A stretch of DNA of 41,520 bases from Acetobacteraceae bacterium (GCA_947455205.1 CANGNF010000043.1:1-41520), one strand, 5' to 3'; shown: positions 16,155 through 26,528, numbered from the stretch's first letter. Numbers and translations are program-made. Notes: generated by a model not told the origin, from the sequence alone.

Positions 16155-16176
16155 GCGGCGCGCATCAGCGCGCCGC
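16155..16176 (-). other. Intercistronic hairpin over the dctP stop codon
   Basis: GCGGCGCG and CGCGCCGC form a perfect 8-bp stem around a six-base loop, CTGATG on the mRNA, which contains the dctP TGA stop. There is no U-run. Such structures often protect the 3' end of a receptor mRNA so that the receptor is made in excess over the permeases. Confidence 0.5.
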
Positions 16177-17139
16177 GGCGGTTACCCGCTGCACCAGGTC
16201 GCGGCCCAGGCGCTCCTCGAACTGCGTATGGGTGCGCTGGCCGGCGGCGCGGAACGGCGCCAGGTCGGGGCGGGTGATGGTGGCGCCGGCGGCGGCGATG
16301 TCGGCCAGGATGGTGCCTTCCTTCTGGTCACGGTCGGCCACCGTGGCCAGGCGCCCGACCAGCGAGGCGCGGCCCAGCGCGGCCTGCAGGTCGGCGGGCA
16401 GGCGCTGCCACTGGCGCTCGTTCATGACGAAGGTGTTGATCAGCATCATGTGGCTGGTCAGCGCGATGTTGCGGGCCACCTCGATATGGCGCGACCCCAG
16501 GTAGGTGATGCTGTCATTCTCGGCGCCGTCGATCACGCCCTGCTGGATGCTGGTGTAGATCTCGCCGAAGGCCATCGGAGTCGGCGCCGCGCCCAGTTCG
16601 CGGAACAGCGCGATGAAGCTGGGGTTGGGGATGACGCGGATCTTCATGCCGCGCAGGTCCGCCATGCTGGTGACCGGGCGGCGGGTGTAGATGTTGCGGA
16701 AGGTGGCCTCCCAGAAGCGCACCACGCGGAACTGCTTCTCCGCGGCGCGGGCGACCAGCTCCTGCTGGATGACCGGGCCATCCAGCAGGCGGAAGGCGGC
16801 GTCGCGGTCCGGCACCAGGAAGGGCAGGTCCAGCACCGCGAATTGCGGCACGAAGTTCACCATGCTGGCGGAGGCGTCGATGATGCCGTCCAGCAACCCG
16901 GCCTGGACGTTCTGCCACATCTCCCGCTGGGCGCCGAGCTGGCTGGCGGGGAAGAGGGCGATCTTCAGCCGGCCGCCGGTGTCCTGCTCAATGGCGCGGG
17001 CCATGGCGGCGGCGCCGGTCATGACCGGGGATTGGGGGTCCAGCACGCTGCCGACGCGGATGGTGCGCGTTTCCTGGGCGTTGGCGGGCGGCACGATGGC
17101 GAGCAGGGCGGCACAGGCCGCGATGGCAAAGCGAAGCAT
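16165..17139 (-). CDS. dctP: TRAP transporter substrate-binding protein (DctP type)
   Basis: This 324-residue periplasmic receptor has a signal peptide (MLRFAIAACAALLAIVPPANA) and the DctP-family core: FPASQLGAQREMW near residue 66, RNIYTRRPVTSMADLRGMKIRV (around 145-166), whose second Arg contacts the carboxylate of the ligand, and YTSIQQGVIDGAEN near 195. It captures an organic acid for DctQM. ATG 17139 is preferred over ATG 17145 because AGGGG directly abuts the latter but lies six bases before the former. It heads the TRAP/Mo-hydroxylase operon. Confidence 0.93.
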   Translation of the reverse strand: MLRFAIAACAALLAIVPPANAQETRTIRVGSVLDPQSPVMTGAAAMARAIEQDTGGRLKIALFPASQLGAQREMWQNVQAGLLDGIIDASASMVNFVPQFAVLDLPFLVPDRDAAFRLLDGPVIQQELVARAAEKQFRVVRFWEATFRNIYTRRPVTSMADLRGMKIRVIPNPSFIALFRELGAAPTPMAFGEIYTSIQQGVIDGAENDSITYLGSRHIEVARNIALTSHMMLINTFVMNERQWQRLPADLQAALGRASLVGRLATVADRDQKEGTILADIAAAGATITRPDLAPFRAAGQRTHTQFEERLGRDLVQRVTAAAR

Positions 17140-17169
17140 GAACATCCCCTGGGGTCCGGCCCCGCGCCA

Positions 17170-17185
17170 AGCACGAAGCCTGCCA
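17170..17185 (-). promoter_or_regulatory. Sigma-54 (RpoN) promoter for the TRAP/Mo-hydroxylase operon
   Basis: The minus strand reads TGGCAGGCTTCGTGCT, with GG and GC exactly ten bases apart and most consensus positions filled. The predicted start near 17159 lies nine bases before the AGGGG ribosome-binding site of dctP, giving a very short leader. The heptamer CTGCCAG (plus strand) occurs twice here, at 17180-17186 and 17194-17200. Confidence 0.6.
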
Positions 17186-17200
17186 GCGGAGACTGCCAGA

Positions 17201-17220
17201 GGATGACGGCGGGGTCATCC
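17201..17220. promoter_or_regulatory. Perfect 7+7 palindrome, operator candidate
   Basis: GGATGAC, six bases, then GTCATCC form a perfect inverted repeat in the gap between dctP and the next gene. Its centre is about 51 bases upstream of the predicted sigma-54 start. It could bind the activator of the TRAP operon or a local repressor such as a GntR- or LysR-type protein; neither gene is in this window. Confidence 0.5.
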
Positions 17221-17243
17221 CATGCCCGGGAAGGTTCCGCGGC

Positions 17244-17531
17244 TTATTTCCGCGCCAGCATCGCCTCGGCGCGGGCCTCCAGCTTGCGGGCCTCGTCCGT
17301 GGCGCGGCTGGCGGTGGTGGCCACCTCGCCCAGCTTGCCGCGGTAATCCGCCATCGAGCGGTCCAGCCCGACCACCGCGGTGGACAGCGCCGAGAGATCG
17401 GCGCGGAAGCCGGCGATGGCGACGCCCTGTTCGGTCAGGGCCGCCTCCAGCTTGCGGAGCGCGCGTCGGAGGCGGTCCTCGGGCCGGGAGGGGAAGGCCA
17501 GGAGGTCGGCGGTCGAGGCGGTTGTCGTCAT
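17244..17531 (-). CDS. Small coiled-coil protein of unknown function
   Basis: This 95-residue protein has no signal peptide or membrane segment. Residues 18-95 are almost entirely helical by composition, with heptad-like Leu/Val/Ala spacing and many Arg, Glu and Lys residues, ending in RKLEARAEAMLARK. I do not recognise the family. The upstream 80 bases are unusually AT-rich for this genome, so it probably has its own promoter. It lies on the same strand as dctP downstream and the SDR gene upstream. Confidence 0.6.
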   Translation of the reverse strand: MTTTASTADLLAFPSRPEDRLRRALRKLEAALTEQGVAIAGFRADLSALSTAVVGLDRSMADYRGKLGEVATTASRATDEARKLEARAEAMLARK

Positions 17532-17568
17532 GGGGCTTCGTCCGATTGGTTGACGAAACCCTAACGCG

Positions 17569-17620
17569 TTTCAGTTTTTGAGACTAGATTTAATTAAGTG
17601 CTAAATTGTCATTTTAGCGG
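17569..17620. promoter_or_regulatory. AT-rich island with palindromes between SDR gene and small coiled-coil gene
   Basis: This stretch is strongly AT-rich in a very GC-rich region. It contains TTAATTAA (17589-17596) and the inverted repeat GCTAAA-N7-TTTAGC (17600-17618). It probably contains the promoter and perhaps an operator for the coiled-coil gene that starts at 17531 on the minus strand. No unambiguous -35/-10 pair can be assigned. Confidence 0.4.
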
Positions 17621-17627
17621 GATGGGG

Positions 17628-18419
17628 TCAGAAGCCCGGCCGGGGCGCCATCTCCATCATCGACTGGTCCACGCCGCCATCCACCAGGATCTCCGCGCCC
17701 GTCACGTAGCTGGCGCGCGGGCTGGCCAGGAACAGCACGGCGTCGGCGATGTCCTGCCCGGTGCCGATGCGCCGCGCGGGCACCATGGCCTCGCGCCGCT
17801 CCTTCACCCCGGGGGCCTGGTAGAAGGCTTCGGAGAGTGGCGTGCGGATGAAGCCGGGGCTGACGATGTTGCTGCGGATGCCCTCCGGCCCCCATTCCAA
17901 CGCCAGCTGGCGGGACAGCATGGCGACGGCGGCCTTGGACGGGCTGTAGGCGCCGGAGCGCGGCTGCGGGTTGGACGCCGCGATGGAGGCGGTGTGGATG
18001 ATGGCGCCGCCGCCCTGGGACAGCATCTGCGGCCGGAACGCCTGGGCGCAGAGCAGGTAGCCGGTCAGGTTCACCGCCAGCAACTGGTTCCACAACTCCA
18101 GGCTGAGCTCCGACAGCGGGCCGGAGCGCAGGATGCCCGCATTGTTGGCCAGGATGTCGGCGGGGCCGAGGTCCCGCAGCACGCCGGCCGCGGCGGCATT
18201 CACGCTGGCCTGGTTGGAGGTGTCGCAGTGGAAGGGCGCGGCGCGGCCACCGGCGGCGTTGATCTCGGCGGCCAGGCGGGCGGCGCCTTCCGCGTCGTAG
18301 TCAAGCAGGGCGACGGCGGCGCCGGCCTCGGCGAAGGAGAGGGCGATGGCGCGGCCGATACCGCCGACGGCGCCGGTGACGACGGCGCGCTTGCCTTCCA
18401 GTTGCAGCCAGTGGGCCAT
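17628..18419 (-). CDS. SDR-family NAD(P)-dependent oxidoreductase
   Basis: This 263-residue classical short-chain dehydrogenase has the cofactor motif TGAVGGIG near residue 15, NNAG near 91, a catalytic Ser in HTASIAAS near 141-148 and YSPSK near 158. DY at the end of the second strand suggests NAD(H) preference. It ends in the usual GAEILVDGG segment plus a short tail. AGGGAG lies about eight bases upstream of the ATG. The substrate is unknown. It follows hemB by 53 bases on the same strand. Confidence 0.9.
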   Translation of the reverse strand: MAHWLQLEGKRAVVTGAVGGIGRAIALSFAEAGAAVALLDYDAEGAARLAAEINAAGGRAAPFHCDTSNQASVNAAAAGVLRDLGPADILANNAGILRSGPLSELSLELWNQLLAVNLTGYLLCAQAFRPQMLSQGGGAIIHTASIAASNPQPRSGAYSPSKAAVAMLSRQLALEWGPEGIRSNIVSPGFIRTPLSEAFYQAPGVKERREAMVPARRIGTGQDIADAVLFLASPRASYVTGAEILVDGGVDQSMMEMAPRPGF

Positions 18420-18472
18420 GGCGTTTTCTCCCTGCCTTTATGCCGGGATGAGACGGCCATGGCTGGGCCGGG

Positions 18473-20775
<2,303 letters not shown>

Positions 20776-20797
20776 GGCAGGCATCTCCCAGGTTTTT

Positions 20798-20816
20798 GTG
20801 GCGTGTTTGGTGCCAC
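20798..20816 (-). promoter_or_regulatory. Hairpin in the metY leader close to the ribosome-binding site
   Basis: GTGGC and GCCAC pair as a 5-bp stem around a nine-base loop, about 10 bases before the GGGAGA ribosome-binding site. It is followed on the mRNA by five A residues, not U, so it is not a terminator. It does not match the SAM-II, SAM-V or SAH riboswitch folds I know. The rest of the 151-base metY-rpiB gap shows no promoter that I can assign. Confidence 0.3.
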
Positions 20817-20926
20817 TTCGTGCCCGCGAACGGAAGGGGTAACCCGCCGGCCGGCGCATGGCGGGGTTGCACGCAAGGGGTTGGGGTTTTCTTCCGCCCC
20901 GACGCAGGAAGTGGTAGGTGCCCGGC

Positions 20927-21376
20927 ATGAACCCGGCAGACACCCCCATTGCGCTCGGCGCCGACCACGGCGGCGAGGCGCTGAAGAACCAGCTGGCCGC
21001 CATGCTGCGCGCCGCTGGCCACCAGGTGACCGACTTCGGCACCCATGGCACCGCCAGCGTGGATTACCCCGACTTTGCCCACCCGGTCTGCGCCGCGGTG
21101 GAGGCCGGGGAGGCGCGCTTCGGCGTGCTGGTCTGCGGCACCGGCATCGGCATGTGCATCAGCGCCAACCGGCATGCCGGCATCCGCGCCGCGGTGCTGC
21201 ACCACGGCACCGACGCGCGCCTGACCCGGGCGCACAACAACGCCAATGTTGCCTGTTTCGGCGCCCGCCTGACCGGCGTTGAGCTTGCCGAGGAGGCATT
21301 GAAGGTGTTTCTGGCGACCGAATATGAAGGCGGCCGGCATGACCGTCGCCTGTCGAAGCTCTCTCCCGAGGTCTGA
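20927..21376 (+). CDS. rpiB: Ribose-5-phosphate isomerase B
   Basis: This 149-residue RpiB/LacAB-family isomerase interconverts ribose 5-phosphate and ribulose 5-phosphate. Motifs are GADHGGEALK at the N-terminus, the active-site Cys in VCGTGIGM near residue 69, and HNNANVACFG near 102. ATG 20927 is favoured by TAGGTG six bases upstream; the GTG at 20918 is part of that sequence. It sits six bases before glyA, as in many alphaproteobacteria. Confidence 0.95.
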   Translation: MNPADTPIALGADHGGEALKNQLAAMLRAAGHQVTDFGTHGTASVDYPDFAHPVCAAVEAGEARFGVLVCGTGIGMCISANRHAGIRAAVLHHGTDARLTRAHNNANVACFGARLTGVELAEEALKVFLATEYEGGRHDRRLSKLSPEV

Positions 21377-21382
21377 ACCGCC

Positions 21383-22675
21383 ATGAACGCCTTCACCGCC
21401 CCTGGCTTCTTCTCCGCCGCCCTGGCCAGCGCCGACCCGGAACTGGCCGCGGCCATCAGCCATGAGCTGGGCCGCCAGCAGGACGGGATCGAGCTGATCG
21501 CCAGCGAGAACATCGTCTCCCGCGCCGTGCTGGAAGCCCAAGGGTCGGTGCTGACCAACAAGTACGCCGAGGGCTATTCGGGCCGGCGCTATTATGGCGG
21601 CTGCGAGTTCGTCGATGTGGCCGAGGACCTGGCCATCGCCCGCGCGAAGCAGCTTTTTGGGTGTGCCTTCGCCAATGTGCAGCCGCATTCCGGCGCGCAG
21701 GCAAATGGCGCCGTGTTTTTCAGCCTGCTCTCGCCAGGCGACACGTTTATGGGCCTGGATCTGGCGGCGGGCGGGCACCTGACGCATGGCTCGCCGGTCA
21801 ATATCTCCGGCAAGTGGTTCAAGGTGGCGCCATACACGGTGCGGCGCGAAGACCAGATGATCGACATGGACGAGGTCGCGCGCATTGCCCGCGAATCGAA
21901 GCCGAAGATCATCGTGGCCGGCGGCAGCGCCTATGCCCGGTTCTGGGACTTCGCGCGGTTCCGCGAGATTGCCGACGAGGTCGGTGCCTGGTTCATGGTG
22001 GATATGGCCCACTTTGCCGGCCTGGTGGCCGGTGGGGCGCATCCCTCGCCGTTCCCGCACGCGCACATCGCCACCACCACCACGCACAAGACGCTCCGTG
22101 GCCCGCGCGGCGGCATGATCCTGACCAATGACGAAGCGCTGGCCAAGAAGATGAACAGCGCGGTCTTCCCGGGCACCCAGGGCGGCCCGCTGATGCATGT
22201 CATCGCCGCCAAGGCGGTGGCCTTCGCGGAGGCGCTGCGGCCGGAGTTCAAGGCCTATGCCCACCAGGTGGTGGCCAATGCCAAGGCGCTGTCCGACACG
22301 CTGCTGGGCAATGGCTTCGGCATCGTCACCGGCGGCACCGACAACCACCTGATGCTGGTGGACCTGCGGCCGAAGAAGCTGACCGGCAAGGCGGCCGAGG
22401 CGGCGCTGAACCGCGCCCACCTGACCTGCAACAAGAACGCCATCCCCTTCGACCCCGAGAAGCCGATGACCACCTCCGGCGTGCGCCTGGGCAGCCCGGC
22501 GGGCACCACGCGCGGCTTCGGCACCGCGGAGTTCGTCGAGATCGGCCAGATGATCGGTGAGGTGCTGGACGGGCTGGCGAAGGCCAACGCGCCGGAAGCC
22601 AACCAGGCGGTGGAGCAGGCGGTGAAGGCCCGCGTGCTGACGCTCTGCCAGCGCTTCCCGATCTACCAGGGCTGA
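21383..22675 (+). CDS. glyA: Serine hydroxymethyltransferase
   Basis: This 430-residue PLP enzyme converts serine and tetrahydrofolate to glycine and 5,10-methylenetetrahydrofolate. Visible are [13 protein letters not shown] near residue 33, the long [16 protein letters not shown] motif near 59 and the PLP Lys in [14 protein letters not shown] near 233. The length is standard. It lies between rpiB and nrdR with six-base gaps on both sides. Confidence 0.98.
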   Translation: MNAFTAPGFFSAALASADPELAAAISHELGRQQDGIELIASENIVSRAVLEAQGSVLTNKYAEGYSGRRYYGGCEFVDVAEDLAIARAKQLFGCAFANVQPHSGAQANGAVFFSLLSPGDTFMGLDLAAGGHLTHGSPVNISGKWFKVAPYTVRREDQMIDMDEVARIARESKPKIIVAGGSAYARFWDFARFREIADEVGAWFMVDMAHFAGLVAGGAHPSPFPHAHIATTTTHKTLRGPRGGMILTNDEALAKKMNSAVFPGTQGGPLMHVIAAKAVAFAEALRPEFKAYAHQVVANAKALSDTLLGNGFGIVTGGTDNHLMLVDLRPKKLTGKAAEAALNRAHLTCNKNAIPFDPEKPMTTSGVRLGSPAGTTRGFGTAEFVEIGQMIGEVLDGLAKANAPEANQAVEQAVKARVLTLCQRFPIYQG

Positions 22676-22681
22676 CCCGGC

Positions 22682-23137
22682 ATGCGCTGTCCGTTCTGCA
22701 GCAGTGAAGACACGCAGGTAAAGGACAGCCGCCCCGCCGAGGACGGTGCCGCCATTCGTCGGCGCCGGTCCTGCCCGCAATGCAACAGCCGGTTCACCAC
22801 CTTCGAGCGGGTGCAGCTGCGCGACCTGGCGGTGCTGAAGACCGACGGCCAGCGCGAGCCGTTCGACCGCGAGAAGCTGGCCCGCAGCATCCGCGTGGCG
22901 CTGCGCAAGCGCCCGGTGGACCAGGACAAGCTGGAGCGGATCGTCAACGGCATCCAGCGCAAGCTGGAGACCGAGGCCGAGGCGGAAGTGACGTCGCGCC
23001 AGATCGGCGAGATCGTCATGGAGACGCTGAAGGACGTTGACCAGGTGGCCTATGTCCGCTTCGCCAGCGTCTACAAGAACTTCGGCGAGGCGCGGGACTT
23101 CCGCGAGTTCCTCGGCGAGATGGACAAGAAGAAGTAG
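22682..23137 (+). CDS. nrdR: Transcriptional repressor NrdR
   Basis: This 151-residue repressor of ribonucleotide reductase genes senses ATP/dATP. The N-terminal zinc ribbon has two CxxC pairs (CPFC at residues 3-6 and CPQC near 31-34), followed by RFTTFERVQ and the ATP-cone domain. The start ATG lies six bases after the glyA stop. A typical neighbour in alphaproteobacteria is ribD, as here. Confidence 0.97.
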   Translation: MRCPFCSSEDTQVKDSRPAEDGAAIRRRRSCPQCNSRFTTFERVQLRDLAVLKTDGQREPFDREKLARSIRVALRKRPVDQDKLERIVNGIQRKLETEAEAEVTSRQIGEIVMETLKDVDQVAYVRFASVYKNFGEARDFREFLGEMDKKK

Positions 23138-23176
23138 CGGCTGGCGGCGCCGGGGCTGGCGCGCCAGATTGGGTTG

Positions 23177-24298
23177 ATGTCCGGACACGATGACGCGGCG
23201 CATATGCGGGCAGCCCTTGGGCTGGCCCGGCGCGGATTGGGCAATACTTGGCCCAACCCGGCGGTGGGCTGCGTGCTGGTGCGCGACGGTCAGGTTGTGG
23301 GGCGCGGCTGGACCCAGCCGGGCGGCCGGCCGCATGCGGAAACCGAGGCGCTGGCCAGGGCAGGGGAGGCGGCGCAGGGCGCCACCGCCTATGTCACGCT
23401 GGAGCCATGCAGCCACTGGGGCCGCACCCCGCCCTGCTGCGACGCGCTGATCCGCGCCGGCGTGAAGCGGGTGGTGGTGGCCGCCGGCGACCCCGACGCC
23501 CGCGTGGATGGCCGCGGCCTGGCCCGGCTGCGGGAAGCCGGCGTGCAGGTGGAGACCGGGCTGTTTCAGGCCGAGGCCGTGGCGCTGAACGCCGGCTTCT
23601 CTCGCCGGGTCACGCTGGGGCGGCCGGTGGTGCTGCTGAAACTGGCGACGACGCTGGATGGCCGCATCGCCACCGCCCGTGGCGAGAGCAAGTGGATCAC
23701 CGGGCCGGAAGCCCGCCGCGCCGCGCACGCCATGCGCGCCAGGCATGACGCCATGCTGGTGGGCAGCGGCACGGTGCTGGCGGATGACCCTGACCTGACC
23801 TGCCGGCTGCCCGGCATGGCCCCAAGGGGAGAAAACGTACCCCTGGCTCGGGTGGTCGCGGATGCCCGGCTGCGGACGCCGCCCACCGCACGGCTGGTGC
23901 AGACCGCGCGCTCCCTGCCCACCTGGATCGCCACCGCCCCCGGGCACAAGCCGGCGGAGCTGGCGCCCTACCAGCAGGCGGGCGTGGAGATGCTGACCGT
24001 GCCGCGCGGCAAGCCGGCCGGGCTGGACCTGGCGGCGCTGCTGGCCACGCTGGCGCAGCGCGGCATCACCCGGGTCATGGCCGAGGGCGGTGCCGGCATC
24101 GCCGCTGGGTTGCTGCGGGACGGGCTGGTGGACCGGATCGCGTGGTTCCATGCCCCCGGCATCATCGGCGGCGACGGACTGGCGGCGGTGCAGGCCTTGC
24201 CGCTTGCCCTGCTTTCAGCCATGCCCAGATTCCGCCGGGTAGCGTCGCGGCCCCTTGGGGTCGACTGGCTGACCGAGTTCGAGCGCGAGGAGCCCTGA
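23177..24298 (+). CDS. ribD: Bifunctional riboflavin deaminase/reductase RibD
   Basis: This 373-residue two-domain enzyme carries out steps two and three of riboflavin synthesis. The N-terminal deaminase has the zinc-binding HAETEAL near residue 54 and PCSHWGRTPPCCDALI near 78-93; the C-terminal reductase begins near 150 (VLLKLATTLDGRIAT) and includes GGAGIA near 311. A TTG directly precedes ATG 23177. The 39-base gap after nrdR contains a GC-rich inverted repeat (CTGGCG/CGCCAG). Confidence 0.95.
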   Translation: MSGHDDAAHMRAALGLARRGLGNTWPNPAVGCVLVRDGQVVGRGWTQPGGRPHAETEALARAGEAAQGATAYVTLEPCSHWGRTPPCCDALIRAGVKRVVVAAGDPDARVDGRGLARLREAGVQVETGLFQAEAVALNAGFSRRVTLGRPVVLLKLATTLDGRIATARGESKWITGPEARRAAHAMRARHDAMLVGSGTVLADDPDLTCRLPGMAPRGENVPLARVVADARLRTPPTARLVQTARSLPTWIATAPGHKPAELAPYQQAGVEMLTVPRGKPAGLDLAALLATLAQRGITRVMAEGGAGIAAGLLRDGLVDRIAWFHAPGIIGGDGLAAVQALPLALLSAMPRFRRVASRPLGVDWLTEFEREEP

Positions 24299-24301
24299 GC
24301 C

Positions 24302-24910
24302 ATGTTCACCGGCATTGTCACCGACCTGGGCACGATCCGCGAAATCCAGCCGCTGGGCGCGGGGCACGACATGCGCCTGGTGCTCGGCACCTCGCCCGAC
24401 TTCCTCAAGCAGCCGGCGCCGGCGGTGCTGGGCGCCTCCATCGCCTGTTCCGGCGTGTGCCTGACCGTGGTGGACATGGGCGGCGACTGGTTTGCCGTGG
24501 ATGCCTCGGCCGAGACGCTGAGCAAGACCACGCTGGGCACCTGGCGCGCCGGCAGCCGGGTGAACCTGGAGCGCGCGCTGCGCTTCGGCGATGAATTGGG
24601 CGGCCACCTGGTCTCCGGCCATATCGATGGCGTGGGCGAGGTGATGGCGGCGGTGCCGGAAAATGCCTCGGTCCGCTGGCGCTTCCGGCTGCCGGAAGGG
24701 CTGCACCGTTTCGTCGCCGCCAAGGGGTCCATCGCCATCGATGGCGTTTCCCTGACGGTCAATGAGGTTGACGGAACCGTGTTCGGGGTCAACATCATCC
24801 CGCATACCGCCGCGCACACCACTTTCGGCACCCTGCAGCCGGGTGCGCGGGTGAACATCGAGATCGATACGCTGGCGCGCTACGTGGCGCGTCTCAAGGA
24901 AACCGAGTGA
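24302..24910 (+). CDS. ribE: Riboflavin synthase alpha chain
   Basis: This 202-residue enzyme dismutates two 6,7-dimethyl-8-ribityllumazine molecules to riboflavin. It shows the internal duplication of the family: MFTGIVTDLGTI at the start, SIACSGVCLTVVDMGGDWF near residue 45, GHLVSGHIDGVGEV near 102 and the second-half SIAIDGVSLTVNEVDG near 143. The gap to ribD is three bases, and the stop overlaps the next ATG (TGATG). Confidence 0.96.
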   Translation: MFTGIVTDLGTIREIQPLGAGHDMRLVLGTSPDFLKQPAPAVLGASIACSGVCLTVVDMGGDWFAVDASAETLSKTTLGTWRAGSRVNLERALRFGDELGGHLVSGHIDGVGEVMAAVPENASVRWRFRLPEGLHRFVAAKGSIAIDGVSLTVNEVDGTVFGVNIIPHTAAHTTFGTLQPGARVNIEIDTLARYVARLKETE

Positions 24911-26046
24911 TGCCTTCCGCGCCAGTACCGCACCAGACCAGCTACGCCGAGTTCCTCTCGCCGACCGAGGAATTGCTGGAGGAGGCCAAGCGCGGCCGCA
25001 TGTTCATCCTGGTGGATGACGAGGATCGCGAGAACGAGGGCGACCTGGTCATCCCCGCGCAATTCGCCACGCCGGACGCCATCAACTTCATGGCACGCTT
25101 CGCCCGCGGGCTGATCTGCCTGGCGATGACGCGGCACCGGGTGGAGCAGCTGGGCCTGCCGCTGATGGCGCAGAGCAATGGCACCCGGCACCAGACCGCC
25201 TTCACCGTTTCCATCGAGGCGCGGGAGGGTGTCACCACCGGCATCTCCGCCGCCGACCGCGCCCATACCGTGGCGGTTGCGATCAACCCGGAGATGAGCC
25301 GCGAGCACATCACCACGCCGGGGCATGTGTTTCCGCTGGTGGCGCGGGATGGCGGCACGCTGATCCGCGCCGGCCATACGGAAGCCGCGGTGGACTTCGC
25401 CCGCATGGCCGGGCTGAACGCGTCCGGCGTGATCTGCGAGATCATGAACGACGACGGCACCATGGCCCGCATGCCGGACCTGGTGGCCTTCGCCCAGCAC
25501 CATGGGCTGAAGCTGGGCACCATCGCCGACCTGATCGGGCATCGGCGCCGGACGGAACGCCTGGTGAAGCGCGTGGTCGAGGGCAAGATCGAGCACGAGG
25601 TCGGCGGCGAATGGCGGCTGATCACCTACACCAACACGCTGGAATACGCCGAGCACCTGGTGATGGTGAAGGGCGACCTTTCCGCCCCGCAGCCGGCCAT
25701 GGTTCGGATGCACGCCGCCAACCTGCTGAACGATACGGTCATGGGGCGCGGCGCACGCGACCTGCATACCGCGATGCGGATGATCAGCGAGTTCGGCCGT
25801 GGCGCCGTGGTCATCATCCGTGACTGGCGCCCGACCAACATGAGCGAGCAGATCGAGCGCGGGAAGGACCGCCAGGTGGCGCTGCCGATGATCCGCGACT
25901 ACGGCATCGGCGCGCAGATCCTGGCCGACCTGGGCGCGCGCGACCTGATCCGCCTGTCCAACAACCCGCGGCCGATCGTGGGGCTTGAGGGCTATGGCCT
26001 GAAGGTGCTGGAAACGCGGCCGATCCCGCGGGAGGGCAAGCTGTGA
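24910..26046 (+). CDS. ribB: 3,4-dihydroxy-2-butanone-4-phosphate synthase with degenerate GTP cyclohydrolase II domain (RibBX-type)
   Basis: This 378-residue protein has an intact N-terminal DHBP synthase (residues about 12-215) with DDEDRENEGDL, RHQTAFTVSIEAREGVTTG in two parts near 95-110, and GHTEAAVD near 155. The C-terminal 160 residues resemble GTP cyclohydrolase II, but the zinc-binding C-x10-C-x-C segment of that enzyme is replaced by MHAANLLNDTVMGRGARDLH and the catalytic RQEGRG-like loop by RDWRPTNMSE. The second activity is therefore probably lost, as in RibBX proteins described from rhizobia, and GTP cyclohydrolase II must be encoded elsewhere. Start and end overlap the neighbours. 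Confidence 0.9.
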   Translation: MPSAPVPHQTSYAEFLSPTEELLEEAKRGRMFILVDDEDRENEGDLVIPAQFATPDAINFMARFARGLICLAMTRHRVEQLGLPLMAQSNGTRHQTAFTVSIEAREGVTTGISAADRAHTVAVAINPEMSREHITTPGHVFPLVARDGGTLIRAGHTEAAVDFARMAGLNASGVICEIMNDDGTMARMPDLVAFAQHHGLKLGTIADLIGHRRRTERLVKRVVEGKIEHEVGGEWRLITYTNTLEYAEHLVMVKGDLSAPQPAMVRMHAANLLNDTVMGRGARDLHTAMRMISEFGRGAVVIIRDWRPTNMSEQIERGKDRQVALPMIRDYGIGAQILADLGARDLIRLSNNPRPIVGLEGYGLKVLETRPIPREGKL

Positions 26047-26528
26047 GCATCATCCACGCTCCTTCGCGCGAGGCGGTGAAGCTGCCCGGCCCGCCGCCGC
26101 GGCTGCTGCTGATCCAGGCGCCGTACTACGACCAGGTGGTCGGCGGCATGCGCGCCGGCGCCGAACGGGTCTGCGCCGAGGCCGGCGGCACGCTGGACGT
26201 GGTGGACGTGGCCGGCGGCTACGAGTTGCCCGCCGCGCTGCGCATGGCGCTGCTGCAGAAGGCCACGCGCTACGACGGCTACCTGCTGCTGGGCTGCGTG
26301 GTGAAGGGCGAGACCGACCACTACACCTTCATCTGCGACGCCATCAGCCACGGCGTGATGGGCATTTCCGCCGAGACCGGCGCCGCCATCGGCTTTGGCC
26401 TGTTGACGGTGGACACGCTGCAGCAGGCGATCGCCCGCAGCAGCGACGACAAGCACAACAAGGGCGCCGAGGCGATGCACGCGCTGCTGACCCAGGTTGG
26501 CCTGCGCCGGCGTTGGGGAATTCAGTGA
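26043..26528 (+). CDS. ribH: 6,7-dimethyl-8-ribityllumazine synthase
   Basis: This 161-residue subunit condenses the RibB product with the ribityl-aminopyrimidine to lumazine. Motifs are VAGGYELPAALRMAL near residue 58 and GCVVKGETDHYTFICDAISHG split around 88-105, with the catalytic His near 93, and KHNKGAEA near 139. The GTG start overlaps the ribB stop (GTGA) and the stop overlaps nusB in the same way. Confidence 0.95.
   Translation: MSIIHAPSREAVKLPGPPPRLLLIQAPYYDQVVGGMRAGAERVCAEAGGTLDVVDVAGGYELPAALRMALLQKATRYDGYLLLGCVVKGETDHYTFICDAISHGVMGISAETGAAIGFGLLTVDTLQQAIARSSDDKHNKGAEAMHALLTQVGLRRRWGIQ

Noticed and set aside
20776..20926. SAM-II riboswitch upstream of metY
   Set aside because: The pseudoknot stems and conserved A-rich segment of SAM-II could not be found; only a simple hairpin is present.
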